Below are positions 31,201 through 39,920 of a stretch of 64,000 nt of DNA, one piece after another. The stretch covers positions 372,001 to 436,000 of the forward strand of contig SCOI01000001.1 of assembly GCA_005503085.1 (NCBI GenBank). Reading direction: 5' to 3'. The notes below the pieces were generated by a model that searched no databases, had not been told where the DNA came from, and worked only from the letters and a program-made list of their open reading frames with translations. Position numbers and translations under genes: made by a program. The DNA comes from Burkholderiales bacterium C2 (GTDB taxonomy: Bacteria > Pseudomonadota > Gammaproteobacteria > Burkholderiales > Burkholderiaceae_C). Numbering within the stretch: position 1 is the stretch's first letter; each line of letters opens with the position of its first letter.

Positions 31201-32762
31201 TGCTGGCGCTGCAGGGCCAGCAGCTGCAGGCCTTGCAGCCCGACCAGCTGACGGCGCTGGGCACGGCCGGCATCGCGGCGCTGCGCCCCGAGCAGATCGC
31301 CGCGCTGCGGCCGGGCCAGATCGCCGCGCTCGGCGAAGCCCAGATCGCAGCACTCGACAAAAGCGATCTGCGCGCCTTGTCGCCCGAGGCCTTGCGAGCC
31401 CTCCATGTGGCCCAGATCAGCGTGCTGAGCCCCGCCCAACTCAGCGAGCTGGCCCCGGCCCAGCTGGCCCAGATGACGCCGGTGCAGATCGGCGCGCTGT
31501 CCAATGCCAGCCTGGCCGGGCTCAGCCTGGCCCAGCTGCAGGCGCTGGCGCCCGAGCAGTTCGATCATCTCTATGGCAGCCAGCTCGGCGCGATCACCCC
31601 CTACCGCCTGAGCATGCTCAGCAGCGCGGTGATCGCCTCGCTGGACGCCGAACAGCTGGCCGTGCTGAGCCCGGCCCAGGTGCTGACCTTGAACGCCCAG
31701 CAGTGGCAGGTACTGAGCCCCGAGCAGATCGGCGCCTTCTCGGCCCAGGCTCTGCGCGAGCTGCCGGTGTCGACGCTGGCCCTGCTGACACCCGAGCAGC
31801 TGGGCTCGCTGAGCGCGGCCCAGGGCGCGGCGCTGACGGCCAACCAGCTGCAAGGCCTGAGCCTGGCGCAGCTGCAGGCCCTGGGCACGCAGGTGATCGC
31901 GGCGCTGAGTCCCACTCAGTTCGATGCGCTGAGCCCCGCCCAGCTCGGCGCGCTGAGCCCGCAGCAGACCGCCGCCATCAGCACGCAGGACATGCGCCAG
32001 CTCTCCGACAGCGATCTGCTGGCCCTGCGCAGCGAGCAGATCACCGCCTTCAGCGCGGCCCAGCTGCGAGCGCTGGATGTCGACCAGCTCAATGCGATGA
32101 GCACGCTGCAGATCGAGGTCCTCAGCGGCCGCCAGGTCCAGGCCTTGCATGAGAACCAGATCCACGGGCTGGCGCCGCAGCAGTTCGCCGCGCTGAGCCC
32201 CGCCGATATCGGTGTGCTCAGCACCGCGCAGGCGGCCGCGATCACCGCCGCCCAGGTCGACGCGATGACTGATGCCCAGCTGCGCTCGCTGAGCGCCCAG
32301 ACGATAGCCGCGCTCAGCGAGGAAGCGCGTCGCGCGCTGCAGCAGCAGAGCCTGAGCGCGGCGCCCAGCGAGGACTGGCCGGACCTCGGCGGCATCGGCC
32401 TGGGCCCGCTCGATCCGCTGCCGACCCTGCCCAAGTTCGAGCCTATCCAGACCCCGTCCCGGCCGGAGCTGGCCATCGAGCTGGACTTCGATATCGCACC
32501 GCAGCTGCACCCGCCGGCCAGCCTGGCGCTGGCCCTGCCGAGCCTCGATGTGGCGCCGGTGCTGGCGCTGGCGTCACTGCCCCAGCTGTCCGAGCTGCTG
32601 ACCCCGGCACAGGACGCGCTGCTGGGCGCGGCGGTGGCCGAGCCGACGCGCGGTCCGGATGAAGGCTCGCCCGCCACCGAGCTGTCACCGGCCATGCTGC
32701 AGGAGCTGCAGCGGATGACACAGGAAGCGCTGTTTGATGGGCGCAATCAGTTGCTGATCTAG
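28221..32762 (+). CDS. Giant octapeptide-repeat protein (170 tandem units)
   Basis: A 1513-residue protein of unknown function. Residues 10-1372 parse without gaps into 170 units: 168 of exactly eight residues, one of seven (LQDRLPR, 754-760) and one of twelve (LGAGLGMKGVAA, 865-876). The consensus is L-(S/G/T)-x-x-Q-(I/L)-x-A; by hand count Leu fills position 1 in about 140 units and Gln position 5 in about 108. The units are clearly homologous but diverged. The tail (1373-1513) is not repetitive, is Pro-rich and acidic, and ends in a predicted amphipathic stretch (LQELQRMTQEALFDGRNQLLI minus its first residue). I see no signal peptide, membrane helix, cysteine, RTX nonapeptide or enzyme motif. 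AAGGGAG precedes the ATG at good spacing. The regular spacing of hydrophobics predicts a long solenoid. Similar octads occur, as far as I recall, in large proteins of other proteobacteria, with no established role. Confidence 0.9.
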   Translation: MTSSTPGSIWTPALIARLTPQQIATIRPERLAEFDSVQLNAFSRVQFASLSVGQLRALSPEQVGHLGVKHLQGLSGSQLQAFSPEHFSHLSPSALTALTPAHIGALSPQHLAELSSTQLRMLSPLALQSFNAAQIQGLGTAQIAGLSNSQLAVLKPAQLAALETEDLRALGLGQLNSLGSAQFAALGPAQLQALSDEQWAGLNGRQLGGLSAAQLQSLGTDILATLSPAALRALSGAQLASLSEAQIAALTETQLRVLSVAQIGALGSEDVAALSDGQIAALSPQQIAAIKPEHLRLFSDEELRALSKPQLLALTAAQIAKLTPAQLLALDEEQLAALGPQQIGALTPAQLQALGPEHLAQLGLAALRALGTAQVAALGSEQLAALSSEQFKALNAKQLAAISTEDMQALRPEQLAGLDAAQFAAFSGAQLSLLGADQIGAVSLAALRGLTTADARVLSEAQLGALSSGQIQALGTQALRAMSSQQIQALDEDQIRALGSAQLGALSVAQLESFSSAELQALGHQQLAGLSATQLRGLSAQTLAQLSDEQWGGFGGRQIKALSNEQLQRLSTAQIAALSSDAIAGLSTAQFLSLGSAQLQAIETRDIAALSAADLRVMGSQQIAWLSTAQVGALSAAGLNTLSSAQIVQFSTEQLGALSSQALRGLEAGDLVALSPAQLQALSSAQWLGLGAQQLSQLGSAQIQALSPDHIKALPPAAFDGLSVRQLGWLSDEQWAGVSHAQLAALAPGDIKALQDRLPRLDTAQLQGLGAAQAQMLGSATIAQLSDEQLKALGAGAIGALSGNALQALSAERLALLGSQQLQALDGADFQALGAERLGQLSSQQIAVLTAAAVAPMGTAQLAALGAGLGMKGVAALSPAALATLSSAEIAHFATSALPALRSEQIAALGSAQIAGLSAATLQAWQPEQAAALSSAAIQALNSQQIQGLGGAQLAQLGSAQIAALTTEAWQSLSGASLSELSAAQIRALPAGHLLALQGQQLQALQPDQLTALGTAGIAALRPEQIAALRPGQIAALGEAQIAALDKSDLRALSPEALRALHVAQISVLSPAQLSELAPAQLAQMTPVQIGALSNASLAGLSLAQLQALAPEQFDHLYGSQLGAITPYRLSMLSSAVIASLDAEQLAVLSPAQVLTLNAQQWQVLSPEQIGAFSAQALRELPVSTLALLTPEQLGSLSAAQGAALTANQLQGLSLAQLQALGTQVIAALSPTQFDALSPAQLGALSPQQTAAISTQDMRQLSDSDLLALRSEQITAFSAAQLRALDVDQLNAMSTLQIEVLSGRQVQALHENQIHGLAPQQFAALSPADIGVLSTAQAAAITAAQVDAMTDAQLRSLSAQTIAALSEEARRALQQQSLSAAPSEDWPDLGGIGLGPLDPLPTLPKFEPIQTPSRPELAIELDFDIAPQLHPPASLALALPSLDVAPVLALASLPQLSELLTPAQDALLGAAVAEPTRGPDEGSPATELSPAMLQELQRMTQEALFDGRNQLLI

Positions 32763-32774
32763 GCCTGTCCCGCC

Positions 32775-35700
32775 TCAGCTCACCTCATAGACGATCTGCG
32801 GCGGCTCCGGGCTGATTGCCGCGAAGCGCTGCAGCGCTTCGTCGCAGGGCCAGAAGCGGCTGTCCTCGCCGAGGTCGATCTTGGCCTGGCCGCTGGCCAG
32901 GAAGTGGTGGGTCATGACCTTCAGACCCTGGTTGACGACGCCCTGTTCGCCCTGCTGCTGGCGCGCCGGCCATTGCTTGACCACCTCGTCCAGCGGCGGC
33001 AGCTTGGTTCGGACCGGCACATAGACATAGCGGCCAAAGCGCGCCCGCGCGCCGGCCAGGTCCCAGACCGCCTGCACGGTCAGGCGCAGGCCGCCGGAGA
33101 AGCGGTCGTTCTGCACCTTGCCCTGCACGATGATCAGCTCGTCGTCGGCCAGCAGCTCCTTGTGGGCATTGATCAGCTCCTCGTTGGCCACCGCCTCGAT
33201 CGCGTCGCTCTTGTCGTCGAGCTTGAAGATCGCGACGCGGCCGCGGTGGCCGTTGATGATGCGCAGATCGCCGACGATGCCGGCCACCATGATGGGCTCG
33301 CGGCTGTCCTGCAAATCGGCGACGCGGCGCTTGACCATGCGCCGCACCTCCTCGCCGCTCTGATCGAAGAGATGGCCGCTGAGGTAGTAGCCGATCGCGG
33401 TCTTCTCCAGGCTCAGCCGCTCCTTGATGCTCCAGGGCCCGGCCTGCACCAGCGGCGGCTCGGCGGTCGAGGAGCCATGGGTGTCATCGAAGTCGAACAA
33501 GCCGCCCTGGTCGACGTTCTGCGCCAGGCCCTCGGCATAGGTGTAGCCCAGCGCCACGCTGGCCAGCAGCCGGGCGCGGTCAGGCTCGATCGCATCGAAA
33601 GCGCCGGCCTTGATCAAGGCCTCGACCACGCGCTTGTTGACCTGCTTGCGGTCGACCCGGGCGCAGAAGTCGAAGAAGCTCTTGAACGGACCGCCCTCGG
33701 TGCGCGCCGCGACGATGGCGTGGATCGCGCCGACGCCGGTGCCCTTGATCGCGCCCAGGCTGTAATTGATCTTGCGTTCCGACAGCGGCTCGAAGCGGTG
33801 CACGCCCAGGTTCACATTGGGCGGCTCGAACTCGATGCCGAAGAGCTTGGCATCGTTCATCAGGACCTTGAGCTTGTCGGTGTCGTCCGACTCGATGGTC
33901 ATGTTCGCGGCGAAGAACTCGGCCGTGAAATGCACCTTCAGCCAGCCGGTGTGATAGGCCAGCAGCGAGTAGGCGGCGGCATGCGACTTGTTGAAGCCGT
34001 AGCCGGCGAACTTCTCCATCAGGTCGAAGACCTCGTCGGCCTTGTCCTGATCGATGCCCTTCTCGGCCGCGCCCTTGCGGAACAGCTCGCGATGGGCGGC
34101 CATCTCCTCGGCCTTCTTCTTGCCCATCGCGCGGCGCAGCATGTCGGCGCCGCCCAGCGTGTAGCCCCCCAGCACCTGGGCGGTCTGCATCACCTGTTCC
34201 TGGTAGACCATGATGCCGTAGGTTTCGGCCAGCACGGCCTCGGCCAGCGGGTGCGGGTACTCGACCTTCTCCTTGCCATGCTTGCGCGCGACAAAGGTCG
34301 GGATCAGATCCATAGGCCCCGGCCGGTACAGCGCGTTCAGCGCGATCAGGTCTTCCAGCCGCGAGGGCTTGGCCTCGCGCAGCATCTTCTGCATGCCGCT
34401 GGATTCAAACTGGAACACCGATTCGGTCAGGCCGTCGGAGAACAGCTTGTAGGTCTTGCGGTCGTCCAGAGGAATCGTCTCGAAGGCGAAGTCCTTGTGC
34501 TGCGGATAGCGCGTGGTGATGAATTCCTTGGCCAGCTCCATGATGGTCAAGGTCGCCAGGCCCAGAAAGTCGAACTTGACCAGGCCGATCGCCTCGACGT
34601 CGTCCTTGTCGTACTGGCTCACCGCCGAAGTCGAACCGGGCTGCTGGTACTGCGGGCAGAAGTCGGTGATCTTGCCCGGCGCGATCAGCACGCCACCGGC
34701 ATGCATGCCGATATTGCGCACCATGCCCTCGACCCGCGCGGCCAGCTTCAGCAGGCCCGCCACCTCCTCGTCCAGCGCCTCGCGCTCCTCGATCTCGGGC
34801 GCCTCCTTGCGGGCGTAGATGATCTTGTCGTCGGGCTTCTCGGGCACCAGGGCCAGGGTCACGGTCTTGCCGGGGGGCGCCGGGATCAGCTTGGCGATCG
34901 AGTCGACCTGGCCGAAGCCCATGCCCAGCACCCGGCCGATATCGCGCAGCGCCGCCTTGGCCGCCATCGTGCCGAAGGTGGCGATCTGGCTGACCGCCGG
35001 GCGGCCGTATTTGTCCTTGACGTAGTCGATCACCCGGTCGCGGTTGCCCTGGCAGAAATCGATGTCGAAGTCGGGCATCGAGACCCGCTCGGGATTCAGG
35101 AAACGCTCGAACAGCAGGTTGTACTGCAGCGGGTCCAGGTCGGTGATCAAGAGCACATAGGCCACCAGCGAGCCGGCGCCCGAGCCCCGGCCCGGGCCCA
35201 CCGGGCAGCCATTGTTCTTGGCCCACTGGATGAAGTCTCCCACGATCAGGAAGTAGCCCGGGAAGCCCATCTTGATGATGGTGTTCAGCTCGAACTCCAG
35301 GCGCTCGACATAGCGCGGCCGCTCGGCATCGCGCTTGGCCGGGTCGGGGTAGAGCTGCTTGAGCCGGTGCTCCAGGCCGTCAAAGCTCTGCGCACGGAAA
35401 TAGACGTCCATCGGCATCGGCGTGCCGTCGTCCTGCAGCGGCGTCGGGAAGTCGGGCAGCTGCGGCTTGCCCAGCACCAGGGACAGGCTGCAGCGCCGCG
35501 CGATCTCCACCGTGTTGGCGATCGCCGAGGGCACATCGGCGAACAGCGCCTCCATATCCGCCTGCGGGCGGAAATACTGGCCCGGCAGGAAGCGCTTGAT
35601 GCGCTTGGGGTTGGCCAGGGTCTCGCCCTCGGCCACGCAGACGCGCGCCTCGTGGGCCTCGAAGTCTTCCTCGGCCAGGAACTGCACCGGGTGGGTGGCC

Positions 35701-36281
35701 ACCACCGGCAGGCCCAGCTCGGCGGCAAAGGGCACGCTGGCCAGCACCAGGGCCTCCTGGCCGGGCAGGCCGGCGCGCTGCAGCTCGATGTAGAAACGCT
35801 GCGGGAAGAGGCTTGACAGACGCTGCGCCCAGTCCAGCGCCCGCGCCTTGTCGCCCTGCAGCAAGGCCTGGCCCAGGCCGCCATGCTGGGCGCCCGACAG
35901 GCAGATCAGGCCCTCGCCCAGCTCCTGCAGCCATTCAAGCTTCAGGCAGGCCTGGTTGCGTATCACGTTCTGTATCCAGGCGCGCGACAGCAGCTCGCTG
36001 AGGTTCAGATAGCCCTGCTTGCTCTGGATCAGCAGCAGCACGCGCGAGGGTTGCTTGTCCGAACCCTCGGGCTCCAGCCAGCAGTCGGCCCCCAGGATGG
36101 GCTTGACGCCCTTCTTGCGGCAGGCGTTGTAGAACTTGACGCCGCCGAACAGATTGGCCAGGTCGGTGACGGCCAGTGCCGGCTGTCCGTCCTTGGCCGC
36201 CGCCGCTGCGGCATCGTCGATTCTCAGGGTGCCGTCGACGACGGAAAACTCGGTATGGGTACGCAGATGGACGAAGGGCAT
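32775..36281 (-). CDS. dnaE: DNA polymerase III subunit alpha
   Basis: The replicative DNA polymerase catalytic subunit, 1168 residues, a normal length. It starts MPFVHLRTHTEFSVVDGTLR, the N-terminal PHP domain. The palm domain carries catalytic Asp404 and Asp406 in PDFDIDFCQ, matching Asp401/Asp403 of E. coli, with GPGRGSGAGSLVAYVL just before. The beta-clamp-binding and OB-fold parts lie in the last 300 residues (VAGIVGDLRIINGHRGRVAI). The ATG at 36279-36281 was chosen over in-frame codons up to 36548 because it gives the family start. It is divergent from the cyclophilin gene, with only 37 bases between them. Confidence 0.98.
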   Translation of the reverse strand: MPFVHLRTHTEFSVVDGTLRIDDAAAAAAKDGQPALAVTDLANLFGGVKFYNACRKKGVKPILGADCWLEPEGSDKQPSRVLLLIQSKQGYLNLSELLSRAWIQNVIRNQACLKLEWLQELGEGLICLSGAQHGGLGQALLQGDKARALDWAQRLSSLFPQRFYIELQRAGLPGQEALVLASVPFAAELGLPVVATHPVQFLAEEDFEAHEARVCVAEGETLANPKRIKRFLPGQYFRPQADMEALFADVPSAIANTVEIARRCSLSLVLGKPQLPDFPTPLQDDGTPMPMDVYFRAQSFDGLEHRLKQLYPDPAKRDAERPRYVERLEFELNTIIKMGFPGYFLIVGDFIQWAKNNGCPVGPGRGSGAGSLVAYVLLITDLDPLQYNLLFERFLNPERVSMPDFDIDFCQGNRDRVIDYVKDKYGRPAVSQIATFGTMAAKAALRDIGRVLGMGFGQVDSIAKLIPAPPGKTVTLALVPEKPDDKIIYARKEAPEIEEREALDEEVAGLLKLAARVEGMVRNIGMHAGGVLIAPGKITDFCPQYQQPGSTSAVSQYDKDDVEAIGLVKFDFLGLATLTIMELAKEFITTRYPQHKDFAFETIPLDDRKTYKLFSDGLTESVFQFESSGMQKMLREAKPSRLEDLIALNALYRPGPMDLIPTFVARKHGKEKVEYPHPLAEAVLAETYGIMVYQEQVMQTAQVLGGYTLGGADMLRRAMGKKKAEEMAAHRELFRKGAAEKGIDQDKADEVFDLMEKFAGYGFNKSHAAAYSLLAYHTGWLKVHFTAEFFAANMTIESDDTDKLKVLMNDAKLFGIEFEPPNVNLGVHRFEPLSERKINYSLGAIKGTGVGAIHAIVAARTEGGPFKSFFDFCARVDRKQVNKRVVEALIKAGAFDAIEPDRARLLASVALGYTYAEGLAQNVDQGGLFDFDDTHGSSTAEPPLVQAGPWSIKERLSLEKTAIGYYLSGHLFDQSGEEVRRMVKRRVADLQDSREPIMVAGIVGDLRIINGHRGRVAIFKLDDKSDAIEAVANEELINAHKELLADDELIIVQGKVQNDRFSGGLRLTVQAVWDLAGARARFGRYVYVPVRTKLPPLDEVVKQWPARQQQGEQGVVNQGLKVMTHHFLASGQAKIDLGEDSRFWPCDEALQRFAAISPEPPQIVYEVS

Positions 36282-36318
36282 GGCGGGATTGTAGAGAGCG
36301 GCGCTATGCTCGCCGCCC

Positions 36319-37239
36319 ATGCGCAAGACAATACCGCCCACCCTGCTGCTTCTGGCTCTCGCATCCGCTGCCTGGGCCGCCGATCCGCCGCCGACAACGG
36401 CCAGACCCAGCAGCGCCGAGATCCTGGCCCAGTCACCGGCCGGCGACTGGCGCGGCCTGGACCCCGAAAACACGGTGCTGATGGAACTTCCCCAGGGCCA
36501 GGTCCTGATCGAGCTGGCGCCCCGCTTCGCACCCCGCCACGCGGCCAATGTCCGCCAACTGGCGCGCGGCGGCTACTACGACGGCCTGGCCGTCGTGCGG
36601 GTACAGGACAACTTCGTCACCCAGTGGGGCGACCCTAACGGAGAGGACGAGAAGCTCGCGAAGCCGCTGGGCAAGGCCGAGGTCAGGCTGCCGGCCGAGT
36701 TCTCGATTCCGCTCAAAGGCCTGGCGCTGACCCGGCTGCCCGATGTCGACGGCTGGGCGCCGCAGACCGGCTTTGTCGACGGCTTCCCGGTCGCCGCCGA
36801 CCCAAAGAAGGACCGCGCCTGGCTGGCGCACTGCTACGGCATGGTCGGCGCCGGGCGCGGCAATGCGGTCGATTCCAGCAACGGCACCGAGCTCTATGCG
36901 GTGATCGGCCATGCGCCGCGCGGGCTGGACCTGAACATCACCGTGGTCGGCCGGGTGCTCAAGGGCATCGAGCTGCTGTCCAGCCTGCCGCGCGGTGGCC
37001 CGAACATGGGTTTTTATGACAAGCCCGAGCAGCGCCTGACGATACAGCGCGCCCGGCTGCTGGCCGATATGCCCGAGAGCGAACGCCCGGCCCTGCAGGT
37101 GCTGCGCACCGACAGCAAGACCTGGGGCGCGCTGCTGGACGCGCGGCGCTGGCGCAGCGGCTGGTTTGTGCACAGTCCGGGCCATATCGAGCTCTGCAGC
37201 GCCAGTGTGCCGACCCGGCCCTCACCACCGGTCAAATGA
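36319..37239 (+). CDS. Exported cyclophilin-type peptidyl-prolyl isomerase
   Basis: A 306-residue exported prolyl isomerase. Residues 1-20 are a signal peptide ([20 protein letters not shown]). The cyclophilin fold runs from about 50 to 240, with [28 protein letters not shown], then [15 protein letters not shown], which corresponds to the F-x-x-Q-G-D core. It is longer than E. coli PpiA because of an insertion near 95-170 and a C-terminal extension of about 60 residues. It probably helps fold envelope proteins. The start is 38 bases from the divergent dnaE start, so both promoters must share that short gap. Confidence 0.87.
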   Translation: MRKTIPPTLLLLALASAAWAADPPPTTARPSSAEILAQSPAGDWRGLDPENTVLMELPQGQVLIELAPRFAPRHAANVRQLARGGYYDGLAVVRVQDNFVTQWGDPNGEDEKLAKPLGKAEVRLPAEFSIPLKGLALTRLPDVDGWAPQTGFVDGFPVAADPKKDRAWLAHCYGMVGAGRGNAVDSSNGTELYAVIGHAPRGLDLNITVVGRVLKGIELLSSLPRGGPNMGFYDKPEQRLTIQRARLLADMPESERPALQVLRTDSKTWGALLDARRWRSGWFVHSPGHIELCSASVPTRPSPPVK

Positions 37240-37279
37240 AGCTGCGGCGCGACATGCCTACAATCCCGGCCTGTCCGCC

Positions 37280-38071
37280 ATGCAAAACGCTCCGATTCTG
37301 AACATCTCGGCCTACCTTTTCGTAGGCCTGCCCGACTGCCACGCGCTGCGTGAGCGCCTCCATGAGCTGGCCCTGAGGCTGGAGCTCAAGGGCACGGTGC
37401 TGCTGGCCGAGGAAGGCATCAATCTCTTTCTCGCCGGCACGGCCGAGGCGGTGCGCCGCTGGATTGCGGCCCTGCACGAGGATGCCCGTTTCGCCCCGCT
37501 GAATCCGAAGGAAAGCTGGAGCGAGACCGTGCCGTTCAAGAAGCTGCTGGTCAAGGTCAAGCCCGAGATCATCCGGATGAACCATCCGACGATCCGCCCG
37601 GACCAGGCCGAGCGCGCACCCGCCCTGCCCGCCGCGACGCTGGCGCGCTGGCTGGACCAGGGCCACGACGACGCGGGCCGGCCGGTCGTCACGCTGGACA
37701 CCCGCAATGCCTTCGAGGTCGATTACGGCACGTTTGACGGCGCGATCGACTGGCGCATCCACAAGTTCAGCGAGTTCCCCGAGGCGGTGCGCCAGCACCG
37801 CGAGGAGCTGATGGGCAAGACCGTCGTGAGCTTTTGCACCGGCGGCATCCGCTGCGAGAAGGCCGCGCTCTATCTGCAGCAGCAGGGGCTGGACGGCCCC
37901 GTCTACCAGCTTGAAGGCGGCATCCTGAAGTATTTCGAGGAGACCGGCGGCCCGCACTACCACGGCAGCTGCTTTGTGTTTGACCAGCGCGAGGCGCTGG
38001 ACGCCGGCCTGCATCCGGCCATCGAGATCGAGCGCCCAGCCAGCGAGGCCCACCGAGCGCCATCACCATGA
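37280..38071 (+). CDS. trhO: tRNA uridine-34 5-hydroxylase TrhO (rhodanese family)
   Basis: TrhO, formerly YceA, introduces a hydroxyl group at uridine 34 of certain tRNAs, the first step to 5-oxyacetic acid modifications in the wobble position. The 263-residue protein has an N-terminal acylphosphatase-like domain (LKGTVLLAEEGINLFLAG) and a rhodanese domain with active Cys186 in SFCTGGIRCEKAALYL. It is shorter than the E. coli protein, lacking part of the C-terminal extension. The ATG at 37280 follows the cyclophilin by 40 bases. The hydrolase gene that follows overlaps its stop by four bases. Confidence 0.92.
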   Translation: MQNAPILNISAYLFVGLPDCHALRERLHELALRLELKGTVLLAEEGINLFLAGTAEAVRRWIAALHEDARFAPLNPKESWSETVPFKKLLVKVKPEIIRMNHPTIRPDQAERAPALPAATLARWLDQGHDDAGRPVVTLDTRNAFEVDYGTFDGAIDWRIHKFSEFPEAVRQHREELMGKTVVSFCTGGIRCEKAALYLQQQGLDGPVYQLEGGILKYFEETGGPHYHGSCFVFDQREALDAGLHPAIEIERPASEAHRAPSP

Positions 38072-39036
38072 GACGTGAACGGACGGGGCCGGGCGGCTTG
38101 CTGCTGAAGCTGCTCGGCCTGGCATTGCTGGCCGCCGCACTGATGATGGCCGCCTTCCGCGCGCCCGAGCGCTCGCTGGAAAGCCTGGTGGCGCGCTGGG
38201 CACCGCTGCCCTCAGACTTCATCGAGCTGGGCGGCCAACTGGTGCATCTGCGCGACGAAGGCCCCAGCGAAGACCCGCAGCCCCTCGTGCTGATCCACGG
38301 CACCTCGGCCAGCCTGCATACCTGGGAAGGCTGGGTCAGCACGCTGAAGACCCGGCGCCGCGTCATCAGCTTCGACCTGCCCGGCTTCGGCCTCAGCGGC
38401 GCGCAGCCGCAGGGCGACTACAGCGACGAGGCCTATGTCGCCTTCGTGCTGGCCCTGCTCGATCATCTGAAGCTGCCACCCGTCGTGCTGGCCGGCAACT
38501 CGCTGGGAGGCCAGATCGCCTGGCAGTTGGCGGCCCAGGCGCCGCAGCGGGTCGCGGCCCTGGTGCTGATCGATGCCGCCGGCCATGATTTCAAACCCAA
38601 CTCGGTGCCGCTGGCCTTCCAGCTGGCGCGCCTGCCGGTGGTGCGAGGCCTGGTCAGCGGCCTGCTGCCGCGCCGCCTGGTCGAGGCGAGCGTGGCCAAC
38701 CTCTACGGCGACCCGGCCAAGGTCGACACCGCCCTGGTCGACCGCTATTTCGAGCTGACCCTGCGCGAGGGCAACCGGGCAGCGCTGCTGCAGCGCATCC
38801 AGCAAATGCAGCCGGGCCAGAACCTGGCAAGGCTGGCCGAGCTGAAGCTGCCGACCCTGATCCTCTGGGGCGGCCGCGACGGGCTGATCCCGCCCGCCTA
38901 CGGCCAGGCCTTTGCCGATGCGATTGCCGGCAGCCGCCTGGTGATGTTCGAGGCGCTGGGCCATGTGCCGCAGGAGGAAGATCCGGCCGCCACCGTGGCC
39001 GTGATGCAGGATTTTTTACATTCGCTCAAACCCTGA
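38068..39036 (+). CDS. Alpha/beta hydrolase, membrane-anchored
   Basis: A 322-residue alpha/beta-hydrolase-fold protein with an N-terminal membrane anchor (about 10-29). The oxyanion loop HGTSASLHTW lies near residue 75, the nucleophile elbow GNSLGG near 145, an acidic catalytic residue in WGGRDGLIPP and the catalytic His in ALGHVPQEEDP. The overall plan resembles epoxide hydrolase, haloperoxidase or meta-cleavage-product hydrolase families, so the substrate cannot be named. Its start overlaps the trhO stop (ATGA). The ABC importer genes follow after 70 bases, with an apparent new ribosome-binding site. Confidence 0.85.
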   Translation: MRRERTGPGGLLLKLLGLALLAAALMMAAFRAPERSLESLVARWAPLPSDFIELGGQLVHLRDEGPSEDPQPLVLIHGTSASLHTWEGWVSTLKTRRRVISFDLPGFGLSGAQPQGDYSDEAYVAFVLALLDHLKLPPVVLAGNSLGGQIAWQLAAQAPQRVAALVLIDAAGHDFKPNSVPLAFQLARLPVVRGLVSGLLPRRLVEASVANLYGDPAKVDTALVDRYFELTLREGNRAALLQRIQQMQPGQNLARLAELKLPTLILWGGRDGLIPPAYGQAFADAIAGSRLVMFEALGHVPQEEDPAATVAVMQDFLHSLKP

Positions 39037-39106
39037 TGCCTTTTGCCTCATGGGCATTGCAATATCCTCACCTTGTTTTGCCATTCGCACATTTCTTGGA
39101 GAACGC

Positions 39107-39901
39107 ATGCAACGTCGTCATCTGATCGCTCTGGCCGCCCTGGCCTGCAGCACCCTCACCGCCCTGAGCAGCCACGCCCAGGCGCCCGATTGGAAGAAGG
39201 TCCGCATCGGCGTCGAGGGTGCCTACCCTCCGTTCTCCGAGGTCGGCCCCGACGGCAAGCTCAAGGGCTTCGAGATCGACTACGCGCTGGCTCTGTGCGC
39301 CGAGATGAAGGCCGAGTGCACCCTGGTGCAACAGGACTTCGACGGCCTGATCCCGGCCCTGCAGGCGCGCAAGATCGACGCCATCATCGCCTCGATGTCC
39401 ATCACCGATGAGCGCAAGAAGGCCATCGCCTTCTCGAAGGCCTACTACAACACCCCGGCCCGCTTTGCCGCCAAGGCCGACGCCAAGCTGGACATCAGCG
39501 CCGCCGGCCTGAAGGGCAAGAAGATCGGCGTGCAGCGCGCCACCATCCACGAGAAGTTCGCCGCCGACCAGTTCAAGCAAAGCGAGATCGTGCGCTACGC
39601 CACCCAGGACCAGGCCTATCTGGACCTGAAGTCGGGTCGCATCGACGCCACCGTGGCCGACTCCGTCGCCATCGACACCGGCTTCCTGAAGACCCCGGGC
39701 GGCAAGGGCTATGCCTTCATCGGCCCGGCCTTTGACGACGTCAAGTACTTCGGTACCGGTTCGGGTGTGGGCATGCGCAAGGCCGACGAGAAGGCCCTGG
39801 GCAAGAAGTTCAACGATGCCATCGCCGCGCTGCGCGCCAACGGCACGTTCAAGAAGCTCAACGACAAGTACTTCGAGTACGACGTCTCGCCGAAGCAGTA
39901 A
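39107..39901 (+). CDS. aotJ: Basic amino acid ABC transporter, periplasmic binding protein
   Basis: Periplasmic receptor of a polar amino-acid importer, 264 residues with a signal peptide ending near SHAQ (1-25). VRIGVEGAYPPFSEV begins the mature family-3 binding fold, and GFEIDYALALCAEMKAECTLVQQDFDGLIPALQARKIDA, read here in part, is the family signature around residues 58-95. It most resembles ArgT/HisJ/AotJ receptors for arginine, ornithine and lysine. GGAG precedes the ATG at 39107. It heads a five-gene operon, and the AotO-like gene within supports an arginine/ornithine system as in Pseudomonas. Ligand specificity is inference. Confidence 0.86.
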   Translation: MQRRHLIALAALACSTLTALSSHAQAPDWKKVRIGVEGAYPPFSEVGPDGKLKGFEIDYALALCAEMKAECTLVQQDFDGLIPALQARKIDAIIASMSITDERKKAIAFSKAYYNTPARFAAKADAKLDISAAGLKGKKIGVQRATIHEKFAADQFKQSEIVRYATQDQAYLDLKSGRIDATVADSVAIDTGFLKTPGGKGYAFIGPAFDDVKYFGTGSGVGMRKADEKALGKKFNDAIAALRANGTFKKLNDKYFEYDVSPKQ

Positions 39902-39920
39902 GCAAGCCGCTCATCAACGC

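Noticed and set aside
28250-32340. The 24-base DNA periodicity as a CRISPR array or satellite.
   Set aside because: The units vary at the DNA level without constant repeats or spacers, the reading frame is maintained throughout, and no cas genes are near.
28497-32510. 1337-codon open frame antisense to the giant repeat gene, rich in Arg, Gln, Leu and Gly.
   Set aside because: It is the mirror of a 24-base repeat with biased codons, so one stop-free antisense frame is expected. The plus-strand frame has a clear ribosome-binding site, a proper start and a coherent octad.
28221-32762. The giant protein as a TAL effector, ice nucleation protein or RTX toxin.
   Set aside because: TAL units are 33-35 residues with a hypervariable pair, ice nucleation units have a different Gly/Thr/Ser octad within a 16- or 48-residue hierarchy, and RTX nonapeptides are Gly/Asp-rich. 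None fits the L-S-x-x-Q-I-x-A octad.
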